Origin: Strongyloides papillosus
Taxonomy: Eukaryota; Nematoda; Chromadorea; Rhabditida; Strongyloididae
Assembly (NCBI GenBank): GCA_005656395.1
Contig: SRSI01000068.1
Location: forward strand, 62,001-126,000
DNA: 64,000 nucleotides
Reading direction: 5' to 3'
Under the pieces are notes generated by a model. That model searched no databases, was not told where the DNA came from, and worked only from the letters and a program-made list of their open reading frames with translations. A program made the position numbers and the translations under genes. Of the stretch, positions 1-13,400 are shown piece by piece (position 1 is the stretch's first letter; each line of letters begins with the position of its first letter).

Positions 1-3000
1 AACAAATAACTCATCTAATAGTTAATGAAATAATTTGTTTTATAACTCATGTGAAAAGTAAAAAGAAAAAAGAAGAATGAAGAATTTTAATATATGAATT
101 AATTAAAATTAAGACAAATTATGGACCATAAAGCAAATATAGTTTTATATTTAAAAAGGTCTATGTAGAATCCACTAGAAAGTTAAACAAACTCAGCGAA
201 GAAATGGCTTTTGATTTATCAATAAAAAAAGAATTTAGTACAATTGTAGTCTTATTTTTCCGATGGAAGTCACTAAATGGCGAAGTAATCTATGAGCTTG
301 ACTGAAAGGTAATATGCCAGATTCCATATAACCAACGGTCTTATATAGTTGGTGGATTTTTACTAGTTTTTTTTTAAAAATGTTATCATAAAATGCATAA
401 ATTATTAAAATTGTAAGTACCTGAAAACCTAGTAAAGTTAATTTTCTTTTGATGTGTTTCTAGTAATATTATAAATTAGCAAATGAAATATAAAATTTCC
501 AATTAATAAAATTTATTGAAAACAATAAAAAAAACATATCCGGCAAAGTGTACTAAAAGCTAAATTATTATCAAACATCAATTATATAAATTAAAATTTA
601 AAAAACAGATGGATGTAGAGGGATAAATTAAATGAATATAATTATTATATGATTTGAAATTACCAAACGGTCGTAATAATATTTCCGTTTGTTGACAAAT
701 TATAGCATTTATTATTACACAAATACTTGTTATAATCCATTTATATATAGTAAAGATAAGTATAAACAATAAAAATATTTTAAAATATATTAGGAAAGAA
801 TAAAGTTATTAAGCTATTATTATAAAATATAAAATCAAATTTACTATTCTAATTTCACATTTAATTTCTTTGTCCATAAATAATTTAAAATTAATATATA
901 ATTATAAATAAAAGTATAATTTAAATATATAATTTTTTCATTATTATTATGCCGTACTATGGATTTTTCAAATTCCTATTTAATATATTGTAAAAGTATG
1001 ATTTTGAATATTTAACTAGTCATATTACCTTTTATTTTCATAAAAATTAATTATATAGCCTTAACAAAATATCGATATTTGTATTCGAGGAAATTATTTG
1101 CATGGTAATGATTTGTTGTTAATTACAAATATTGTATATATTGTACTTGAAAACATTTTAAAATGATAAAATAATATGTTATTATGATAACAAAGTCAAG
1201 GTATTATTTATTAAGAATATTTTAACATTTCCATGTCGTTTTTTTGTATGTTAAAATCTATTGACATTTAAAAATTTAGTAAATAATACTTATATTAGAT
1301 TAGTAATCTTCTGAAAATGACTTCATCATTATTTGCAAATTATTTTAAATCCCTATAAGTTTAGTTTTCCTTAAAGTACTTAGAATTTTTCTGAAATATT
1401 AAAAAGTTTAAAATATAAATTTAACTTTAATATCATGAAATATATTGAAAAAGTCATTTCTGATAATTATTTTCATGATCTTTAACATTTAATCTATTTT
1501 TAAATATTTAATAGTATTGCGTTTTAAAAGAATAATATAATTATTTTTAATTTAAACGTTTTATATGTTTTTTTAAAACACACAATATTAATTTTTATTT
1601 GTCAGAACTACTGCTACTTTTAAAACTTTGACTTTGCATTACTTTGTACTTCATACAGTATTAACAAAAAAAATAGTAAATTGCGATATGTCTTTTTATA
1701 ATATTATAAAATTGACTCCCTTTCGATTGAATTTTTTTAATTGTATGTTGATAAATATTTTATTTTCATTTGTAGAGATATATAAAGTTCAAAAATTAGA
1801 TGTTGCTTTAAGATATAATTGTTTGCACTTAAGTTTTATTGTTTTTTATATATAAATTTAAAGATTTAAGATATTAAGGTTGTTACAATATTGAATCTTT
1901 GTATTATATTTAATGTTAGAACTTTGATTTTGATCTTAGCAATCATTTAATGGTCAACTATTTTGTTTATTCATTATCATAAAGATTTTCAGGAGAAAAA
2001 TCTAGTTCAACATTAATTAGCTTAATATTTTCAAGAAAATATACACAAATTTAATAACTTCTAATTATCAAAACATGATTAATGGAAACATATTTTGATT
2101 CATTAAATCGTTTTAGAATAAAAATCCTATATTCCTCCATTTATAACTAATAAATAAAAATCATTTGTACTTTAAAAATAAGAAGCAATCTATTAATTTC
2201 AAATGACACGCCAATTTTTCTTATTTCAATACTATTTTAAGAAATTTTACTCAAAATTATTAAGTCAAAAATGATATATTATATTATACTTTTGATAAGA
2301 TATGCCAATTAAGGTGATAAATAAAGGAATATTTTATTCTCATGAATGTGCCGTATGATAAATAAAATATTTATTACAATGTATTAAAAATAGAATAATG
2401 GGTTTTTAGTGTTTTAATAATAAATTTACAATATGGCTTAACAAAAATTTTGTGTCTTCTTTACTTTTGAATGCAATATTTTAAATTTTTAAAGGACTTC
2501 AGATGATGACGAGTTGACAACTCTTATTATTGTTAACTTTTTTCTACAACATAAATACTGATTTTCGAGATTTGTTTACATGGATAAAAAGCTTTAAATT
2601 TGAATTACCATTTGACAAATAATGTTTTTTATTAAAACTGTTAATTATTTAATTTACTCATTGACATGTTTTATAAAAATCCAAAAAAAAACGAAAACAT
2701 ATTTATTTTAATTCTTTTTTAAAGAAATTATAAGAAATTTTCCATTTTTAAGATATAATAAATTGAAGGGGTAATAAAATTATAGTTTTGCTACATTATA
2801 TATATATTTAGTGGAGGTAAATTAGATTACTATTGATACGGTAACATTGGATATCTATACAATATTCGTATGTGTGTGGCCTTTAAAAGATTATTAAAAC
2901 TATCCTACTCATTAAAATTATGTCTTTATAATTAGAGTTATTACTTTTACAATTCCCTTTTTAATGTACTTTGTAATTTCATGTCCATCAGCTATATTTA

Positions 3001-6000
3001 ATTTTTTTCTCGTTTTAAAGTATTGTTATATTTCAATTTTTTGAAGAGTAATCTCCTATTGTATTAATTTTAATTGAATTACTATAAATAAACCAATTGA
3101 AAATAGTTTTAATTTTTTATCTATAACCATTTTTCACTCAACAATCTTGATAAGAATAAAAAATAGTTTAATATATCAAGAATGTATTTTTTATAAATTA
3201 TACAATTGTTAAGCGAATAATAGTTTTTGTGATATTTTTTTGATAATTCGCTTTTTAATAGTCGCTTAGAATTGAACGAACTATTGTTTCCCATGCATTA
3301 GTATTATTTTTCTACAACTATTTAATAATTTTTAAATATCATAATCTTAGGATATTAAAAATTGATGATATTTTTAGTGTTTTAAAAAATTACATTTTTT
3401 CTTAAAATATCTCATTACCAAGTTTATTACACATAGAAATTTCTATATTTTTTTATGTATTTCTATTTCTTCATATTTTTATGCAATATATTCACACTAT
3501 AAAAAAATGCCATTGATTTTTCCTTTTTAAATTTTATTATCAATAGCGTTTTTTCAATCACATCCAGTAGTTTCATTTTCTTTAAAACTTTCATATATAA
3601 ATAAAGTACATAATTTGATAAAAACTTTTTTAACGTTATTATCTACATGTAAAATAAAATTCTATGTATATAAAAAAGATTCAAAAAAACATTTTAATGT
3701 TATGGAAGAAAAATAAGCAAAATAAAAAATAGTTTCAAATTCGTTTATGTTAACAAAAATTAACATAATTCATCTTGTTAAGAAGGAAATTTTATGATAT
3801 GCACGTACCTAAGTAATATTTCAACTTCTATTAAACAAGATGACAAAATAAAAAAGGAAGTAAAAAAAAAATTTTTAAATCTTCTAAATTTAGTAATAAG
3901 AAAGTAACAAAGATTTATGATAATCTTTTTTTAGTCGTTCCTTAATTACTTTCATTTTGAAAACAAATCAGTCTATTAAATTATCATTACCCATCTTCCA
4001 AAAACAATATATTACTAACTATACAACAAAATAATTAAATTTACTTCCTCCACATTAGTTTAGGATGTGTAGAAATAATTTTTAAATGAAAAAAATTTTT
4101 GTGTAATTTAAAATTAAATATCAATACTGTATTTGTGATTTTATTAAATTACCAAATCATTTTATTACCCTAAACGCATGAGAGATAAATATTGATGAAA
4201 TTATTGCTAAAAGATATTGTAATATTCTCATTACTTTAACGTGATTGAATATAAAGTTAATAATTCGTTATTTATATAAGTTTAAGAAAATGTTTACTGT
4301 TTCCATGTAAAAAAATATGTACAATATTCTTATTTTTTTCTGCAAATTCCCTCTTTATTATTATTTTTTTCATGTACAAATGGTTTTTTTATTGCTTCGT
4401 TTACATAATTTTTCGATTGATGTATTTAAAAATAAATAGTATTTTGAAGTACCTCAACATATATTTTTATTTCCTTCACTATATTTACATTCTCAAGCAC
4501 CTTTTAATTCTTCAACTCGATTTTTAACTCATTTCATACAATAAATAAAAAAATTACTTTAAGTATGGTAATATATTTATATATTTTCATGATAATATTG
4601 TTTAATTATGGAAATTTGAAGACCTAATAAAAATGAAATAGATAAAGAGACAAATAATAATAAAATATTTTAGTTAGAAAATTATATGATTTTACTTATT
4701 GGATGAATATCTATATTTATTTATATAAATTTATTATTTCGTGATTGAGAAAAAACAAATGATCACATATTTTGTTTCAATTTTCTTTATTATATAAATT
4801 CATAATATTCACTTAAATATCACATCTGTTTATTTATTTTATTTTTCATTCATAAATTTTTATGGCTTCTTTAACTTTCTCCTAACTTTTATTCAGTATT
4901 TATTTTTATCAATTATATTATTTTGTAATATTTCTATTATTCATCTTTTGATATTTCCCCTTATAATGAGGTAATATTTAATAGTAGAATGATAAAATGT
5001 TGTAGTGAGAATTCAAATGCAAAAATTTTGATGAATAATTTAAAATTTTTGCAAACTTTCGTCAAAAAAAAATATAGTAATTATTAAGTACATACAGTTA
5101 TTTAGTTCTTTTTTTAAACTATAAACATTAGAAGAATTAAAAAATTACTAACGGATGGAAAAATTTCTTCATAATAATTTTCCCCTGATAACCCCTTTTT
5201 AATCCAAAAATTATTTTTTTCTTGCCTCTTTCAACAAATTAAAAATAAATTTAGAAAACTTGTTTTTTAAATAGAAATGTTCTTGAAAATAATTTTTTTA
5301 AGATCTATTTTTACATCAACCATAAGGTTATAATAATAATTTTTTTCAATTTTTTAGAATACCATTAAAAGAAGAAAGTAATTATTTATATTATATATTA
5401 TTCTATTTCTATTTTCATATTCAATTGAATTTAAGATAAATGAAATATCAAACATGTTTAATATTCTTATTAGTTTAAAAATTTTTAAAAAAGGTAAGTG
5501 TAAAAAACGTAAACAAAATTATATGAATAATTAAAATAAAAATTATATTAAATTCATTGGAGTAATTTTATAAGAACAATTATACAGAAATTTTATATAA
5601 ATTTAAATACTTATATTTCGAAATATTAAGTATATACATATAATGATAAATATTTGAAAAGCATTTATAGAAAAAAAAATTATGGTTATAAAAATTTTAA
5701 AAAGATATATGAGAGAGGATATATAAATGATTATACACACCCCAAAGATGTTTGTATTTTATTTTTGATGTTTTATAATGGAATGGCATTTTTAGATTTT
5801 TACTATATATACTAAAAATAAAGAAAAGTTTAATGATTGTTGGAGCATGATAACTTGTTAAACATTTATTCTTACTCAAATGACAAATAAAAAGTTTGTT
5901 TTGATATAGATATATGTTTTGAATATTATAAAAAGTTGACTAAAAAAATATGTAAAATTTTTATGAGTAAAGTATTTGACCTTCTAGTCTTTACTTTTTA

Positions 6001-9000
6001 TCCTTATGTGAAATGAGAATTTTATAAAGGAGTTATTATATTATATCTACTTTTTATCATTCCTTTATTCTTGCCTTTTCTTATTCCTTTTTAAGTATTT
6101 TCTATCAAGGAAGGGTAATGTAATTATTTGTTAATAAACCAAACAAAGATACTAAGTTAATGTTTTCTTTTCCTTTAAATATTAGATGATATAAAAATTC
6201 AAGAATTGATGGCTACTTTCTTAAATTACACTTTATCGTTTCATTATTACAACAAGTAATAATCATCCCATTATCCAGATAAATAATATTATTTTTCAGT
6301 AAAATGCCTTTTAACCTGTTGTTTTATAAGCTAACTTTTTGTACCCATTCTATATTAATCTTGAGATAATTTATATATTTATTTCCAATCACATTAATAA
6401 TAAAGAAATTTAACTATAAATTACACATATTTTAAGGTATCAATTGCATTAAACTACAATTTTGTACTTTTATATATATACTTATAATTTAAAAAAAATC
6501 TAGTTAATCTTTGCCTCTTGAAAATCTGTTAAGTGATAAAACTATAACGTGTATATATTAAGTCTCGTTCTAATGATAAGTACCTGAAATTTGTAGTTTT
6601 AAAGAATACTACAAACATTAATCTTTCTTTTTTATCCAATATAATGTAACACGTTATATAAAAAGATAAATATGTAAAGAAAAAGTTTTATCATTAAATT
6701 TTTTTAACAACCACTTAAGTATATTTGATTAACTATTTTAATTATTAACAACCAAAATATTGTGTTAGAGTAACTTAACAAAAATACAATGGGATTTAAA
6801 AAAAATTCTTTACATCATACTTGACCAGAAATCAAACTTTCAACATATGATTGATCATTGTAGATTGAGGATGTTGGTAAAAGTTGTTAGAAATTATTAA
6901 CAATAAACTAGAAAATCATATTTTTAGCATCTATTTGTTTATTTTTCACTTCTTTTCAATTTTTACCTTATTCTCAACATCTGTTTTTAATGATTAAAAT
7001 TTCAGCACTTTCATAAAAATATATAATATTAACGAATTAAAAATATGATAATGAGTCGCATAAATTAAACTTTTATTTTATTTTAATGTAATTAAAGCTC
7101 TCAAATTTTTTATTATCCTTTATATTTAGATACAATAACTTTTATTTATATATCATATTTGTTTAAACAATTTTTACTCAATTATAATAAATTAAAAATC
7201 TTAAACATTCGCTAACCTCTTTGTATCACATTTAATTGTTTATATCACTGATCATTATCAAGTGATTAGTTTGCCTTAAAATAATAAATATACGTTCCAA
7301 TCATTTTATTATCCTCTTTTTATCTCTCTTATTTTATTATTTTTATCAAAGAATATTTAATATTGCGAATTGTTATAAGGACAAATCAATCTTGAACCAC
7401 CATCGGCATCCTATTTTACTATTTTCACTACAACTGTTCTTTGTTAAACTTAACATTATTAATAATAATTTTTGGTAATCACATTTCGACATCCTTCAAT
7501 ATCTCTAATAATCACCTTGTATATTAACTTTTTGATAAATGCTTTAAACTTTTAACTTCCCATCAATAAATGTTATACTTTTCCTTACTTTGGAAAGAAA
7601 GAGACAAAATGCTTAATATTTAAATATATATAAATTTAACCTATATCTTACTCTTTCTTCTATATCACACTTAAAATAGTGAAATAAAAATGTACTGTTA
7701 GGATATATTAATACGAATGACAGTTAAAAGTGGTTGATTTGAGAATAAAGTGATCCCTTCTGATTATCACCAGAGCTTAACAAGATCAATTATATATTTG
7801 ATGAGTATAATTGAGAACACTTCGTTAGCGTCCTAATTTTTATTAATTTTATTATCAATTTACATCCCAATAAACATATTGTAATACATTTCAAAATACC
7901 AACATTATATTGTTTTTGTTATTTTTTATTATACTTTTTTATTTTTAATATTAAAAAAAGTAATAATAAACAATATATCATATATGTAAAAACATAACAC
8001 ATATACAATTTATCATAATATTTTCTGCTTTCATATAAATATAACAAACCCAAGAATTTTTACATATATGTTATGTCCTCCACCCATTAGGTATAATTTA
8101 ATTTTTCCTATTTTCATAAATTTCCGCTTTAACCAAAACTTTCTTTTATTATTAATTTATAATAAGTAAATAGAATTGTTTCAATATTAAAATTGAATAC
8201 ATTTTAATGAAGAATTTTTTATTTCTTTTAAAGCAAAAACTGTGTTAAAAATCCTAAAACTTTTTTCCTTTAATTATCCATATTCTTTATTTTGTTAGAT
8301 GAAAAACAATTAACTCAGATAATGTATTATTTCATATATTTTAAAAATATATTGTTTTTATGCCAAATCTCAACTAATCACTCTTTGTTAAATTATTCCC
8401 AATCGCTAAATATAAAAGAACCTCCTAATTCAAGCTAAATAGTCAGTAGGAAAAAAAATGATTTGAGGAAAGTTGCTAATTATATAATATGTTTTATTAT
8501 TATTATCAAAAGACATAAAAAAATATGTATTTAAAATGATGAATGACTTGAAAAATTGACCAATCTCACTCAAAGTATAGAGTATCCTTTAACTCAATAA
8601 TATTATTAATTTTTAACAAACATCTTCTGTTATTTCAAAAGCTATCTGCAATTATTTTATTCTTTTTTCCCTCATAAATTTGCCATTTCCTAAGCAAAAT
8701 AATAAAAGAGGAAGAAGAAGTAACTCTTTTGTTATTATCTCAATAAATGATAAGATAGAAATAAAAAAAAATCATGTAAAATTAGATGAAAGATTTAACT
8801 TTTTATATGGTGACAAACTGTTAAATTAAACTACCATTTACGATGTACTAAGAATAAATAGCACTAATATGTTCTTATATGTGTGTGATAAAATAAATAA
8901 GCATTATTCTATATTTATTTTATATTTAGTATGTAGATGTTATCTTTTTATAATATATATTATTAAATAGAAAAAAATGATAAAAATTTAGATTAAGTGA

Positions 9001-10442
9001 GTACTTCCGAGTTGGAGGAAAAAAATGATACTCTATTTGCATAAAACTTTTATTTTACCATTTTAACATTAAGATAATTAATTTTTTTGTTATGATGTAT
9101 TTCTTTTCAGTAATATTATAGTAACTTAAATTTATATAAATTGTTTTCTTGTGAAAAACGAAACTTAAAAATTCCCTGCTTTTATAAGTACGTTCCTACA
9201 TTTTAAAAATATTTTTTCTTAAGAGAAAAAAAAAAACTCATTTTAAGGCATTCAAAAATCTTTAGGTAACAATAATTTAAAATATCAAATAAGAAAAAAA
9301 AATAAAGGAAAATTTAAGAAAGAGGTAGAATATTAAGATGAGTTAAAAACAAATATAGATAGATGAATACTACTAAAGATTCTTTTTTCTTTTAACCTAT
9401 TCCATTAAGTAATTTTAAAGGCTTTTTTTAATATTTTAATACATTTTCTCTTAAATAACATATTAGATATAGTTAAAAGTACAGAAAAAAGTAGATGTGT
9501 AACTTTAGTGTAATTTAACAATCCCTTAACTTAACAGAAAATTTATTATTATATTTTCTCTCGTTCCTTATGACGTTTTTTGTTTACAAGAAATTAATAA
9601 GATTAAAAAGATATAAAAATTAGATAATCATTTTTTTATTGATCATTATAAAAGATGGAATTAACTGGTATTAAAAAAAGGATGTGTTTTTTATCAAAAT
9701 CTTTTTTAATTTTGAAATATCATCTTTGTTTAAAAAAAATTTTTTTATCAACAAAAATCTTTTGTATCATTTCTAATGATTGTGATTGTTAAAAGTACTT
9801 TAAAGTATAACAACAAAGTTAAGATTGAATTTCAATCACTTACATAATATATGTTTATATATTTTTCGATATACATTTATCCTCTTATAAGATATTCTAA
9901 AATCCATTTTCATCTTTTTTTACCATTTTATAATATTAATGCTTAATATCATACCACCTTTCTTATTTTAAACTGTTATAGTTATACATCAAAAGTCAAT
10001 ATAAATAGGTTTACTGGAAAATAAATTTAATTGAAACTTAAGTAAATAACTATTGTAATATATCTTATTTTCTTTAAACTAAAAATTTTAATACAAAATA
10101 TTATTTATTATTGGAAAATTATTTCTTACACACCACTTTTTAATAGTTTGTTGATGACCAAGAATATTAATTATTAAAAAGATATATTTTGTAAGCAAAA
10201 TTATTTTTTTTCACACACCCGTTTTATTGACATTCCTTCCTTCACTTGTAATTTGACGATTCCTAGGATATATGATAAGTTTAATTACCAAGGCACAATA
10301 TCAACATTTGACGTACTCTTGTTTTAAACGTTATATATAATGATAACAAAATGTTATTTAATATTTATTTTTTAACTTTGTTTATTAAAAAACATACTAA
10401 AGAATATATTCTTATTTTATTAATTTTATTTAAGTTGTACGA
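1..10442. other. Long AT-rich stretch without convincing genes
   Basis: About 10.4 kb of very AT-rich sequence with frequent stops in all frames. The longest open frames (for example 1628-1855 on plus and 5697-5879 on minus) are low-complexity Phe/Ile/Lys/Asn translations without recognisable domains. A slightly GC-richer patch near 180-350 contains a 33-codon frame at 204-305 that resembles nothing I can name. I saw no tRNA, rRNA, tandem array or terminal inverted repeat. It may be upstream regulatory DNA of the coiled-coil gene at 10443. Confidence 0.6.
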
Positions 10443-13400
10443 ATGGCTGATGGTGAAGAATGCAGCCTTTTCGAACCACAATCTTATCTTAAGGATCGGT
10501 GTAAAAAATGTTTTAAATTAAAGTCAAAACATCCAGTAATGGAAAATGTTGAGAATAATAATAGTCTTTCAATACACAATACTACAACAAAAAGTGTATC
10601 AAATGAGAAGAAAAGTAGTAAAGAGACTTCCTTGACAAATGGTGGAATTTCGAGATCTCCAGGAAAGATTGTTGCTACACGAACGAAGAGTGATGTTTCT
10701 AATACAAGAACAGTAAAAGAAAATATAAATACTCTAACTACCTCTAAAAGTGAGAAGAGAAGAAGTTTTAATGACAAAGGCTCCAATGAAGTTGATGAAA
10801 ATGATGAAGGTAACATTAGATAGAATTATTAATTATTTACATTATTATATTTAAGATACTGCCAGTTTGATGTCCTATAAATCTGCTCATTCAAAAGGAT
10901 TGTCTAGTGCAAAATCTTTTGAAAGTATCATTTCAAATATGGATACTAGATCTATGGTCACTGCTGTCTCTGGTTCAATGGATGATGAGGATAGAGCTGT
11001 AACACCAACAGAAGATTGCCATCTTATTAATGGTATAATGGTAGATGACAAAAAAGATCTTCAAAGGGAAATAGCTAGATTAACAGAAGAGGTAAAAAAA
11101 TTAAAGAGTGAAAGAGATCGTTGGGTTAATCAAAAGCGAGGTACCGTTGAAGGTAGTGAGGCAGAACAAAGTTTAATAGAATTCTTAGAAGAACGTCTAT
11201 TGGAGGCAGAAAATACAATACAAGATTACAGAGATGAAAATACAGTGTTGAAATGTGAATTAAGAGAATTACAAGAAAATGTACCAATAATTGAAAATAG
11301 TATTCCGAAGGAGAAGGAAATGGAAGTAAAATTAACTACAACAGAAAATCTTTGTGACGAGTTGATGCAAGAGAATGAAGCATTGAAAGCAGATATAAGA
11401 GAGCTGCAACAAGAGATTGAGGAAATGCAAGATCAATATAGAGAGGAGGAAATAGAGGAATTTCGTGAATTACAAAAAGAATTAGAAACAAACGCTAAGA
11501 ATTGTCGTGTTCTTCAATTTAAATTAAGGAAAACAGAGCGATTGAAAGATCAATTACAAGCAGAAAAAGAGAATAGTGAGATGAAATTGAAGGAAATTTT
11601 ATCAAGTAAAGGAATAAATGGTGTTGAAAGTAATGTTAATTTAAAAGTTGATCAATTTAAGTTAAAGGAACTTGAAAGTGAATTAAAAATAGCCAAAGAG
11701 GTTTCGGTTCGCCTTCATACAGACCTAGAGGCTGCTGAACAAAAACGTTACAAATTAGAAGATGAAATATTTTATTTAAAGGAAAAAGTTCGTGAACTTC
11801 AAACACAAAATAAATGGAGAGAACAACGTAATAAGGCTGAACAAGCTGCCAAGAGGGCAAGTATAGAATTAACTGAAGCTGCTTTAAGTGGCAATGATTC
11901 AGCAAAAGAATTAAGAGATGTACTAGAGAGAGAAATTGATTTAAGAGAACAACTAAAATTCACAGAAGAAGATTTGAAGAGAACACAAAATAAGTTACAT
12001 GATGTAGAGAATGAGAATGAAGAACTTCTACGAAAACTAACTAAAATGTCACAAATAGGAAATTGTAGAAGTAGACCTCCTATAACTAGGAGTGCCAGTG
12101 ATTCATTAAATGACGATAGAGAAGAAAAATTGTTAACTGAGATACAAGATTTAAAAGAAAAAATAAAAAATAGTGAAAAGAAAAATATTAATTTAGCCAA
12201 AAAATTATTGGAATATGAAATTGAGACAACAAAGAAGAGTCATGCAGAAGCAGAAGCATTAGCAAAGATCGCTGAGAAAGGTGACTCACAAAATGTTGAC
12301 ATTAAAAACGACATTAGTCGTCTAATGGTTATACTATCAAATATTGACAAAACAAATGAGGAATTGAAAGATGAGATACATACTTTCACAACTCGTCCAA
12401 GTTCTCCAAAATCACCAATACCTGGATTATTAAATAAAGAAAAAATTCAACTTCAAAATCAAATCCGTGAGGAACAAGATAAAAGTAAGAAGTTGGAGGG
12501 AGAATTAATGGAAATGAAACAGATTATTGCAAAGAGTGATAATCAAAAATTAATATCGATAGCCTCAAAAGTCGATATATTGACGAATAAACTTGCCTTA
12601 GCTAATGACCGGTACAATGCATTGGTAAGACGAGCCTCATCGCCTACCAAAAATTCATCTGATACCAATCATATTGTGGATGCCTTAAATGAGAGGATAT
12701 TGGAGTTAGAGGGAAAATTAAGTGAAAAGAAAGCTAACCTTTTTTATAGTGCAAATGATAATAAAAATAAACAAACCTCTGGTGATGAGATTGAGGAATG
12801 TTGTGAAGTTTTAGCATCTATTGAAGCACAAACTAATAGAATCTTTAAACAAGTTGAGAAATTAGAACCATCTAATAAGGATGAAAGGAGAAGAAGTTTA
12901 TCTAAAGATACTGGTGCTGCTATTGTTTCTGAGCTAAGCACAGTTACTGAAGAACTAAAAAATGTTCATAAATTATTGGAAAGCCATAAATTAGCCAATC
13001 CAGAAGTTTTCTGTAGGAAGAATATTGATAATCTTGAAGCTAGTAAAAAAGACGATGGAAATTGTGATGGTTGCAAGATGTTAGTTGAAAATAATGAAAA
13101 TCAAAAGACAGAAATTGAATTTTACAAAAAGAAAAATAAAGATCTAACAAATCAAGTCCTACAAACAGAAGACCGTTGGACAATAGAAATTGAAAAACAA
13201 CGTCAACAGTTTGAAAAGGATCTTGGACAACTAAGAATAGAGTTAGATGATCAGAAAAAGAAGTATGATGAACAGAAACATTTAATTGAATCTTTCAAAA
13301 CTAATCTTTCTGAAAAAGATAAACTCATTAGTGAAAAAGACATGAAATGTATAAGATTATCACAAGAAATTCAGGAGAAACTTAAACAGATACTTGAAAG

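Noticed and set aside
1628..1855. 75-codon plus frame
   Set aside because: Hydrophobic AT-driven composition, no domain, no neighbouring exon.
10484..10816. 110-codon minus-strand frame opposite exon 1 of the coiled-coil gene
   Set aside because: Leu/Ser/Phe-rich antisense of a Lys/Glu/Ser-rich coding exon; a shadow, like the other minus-strand frames at 11657-15620.
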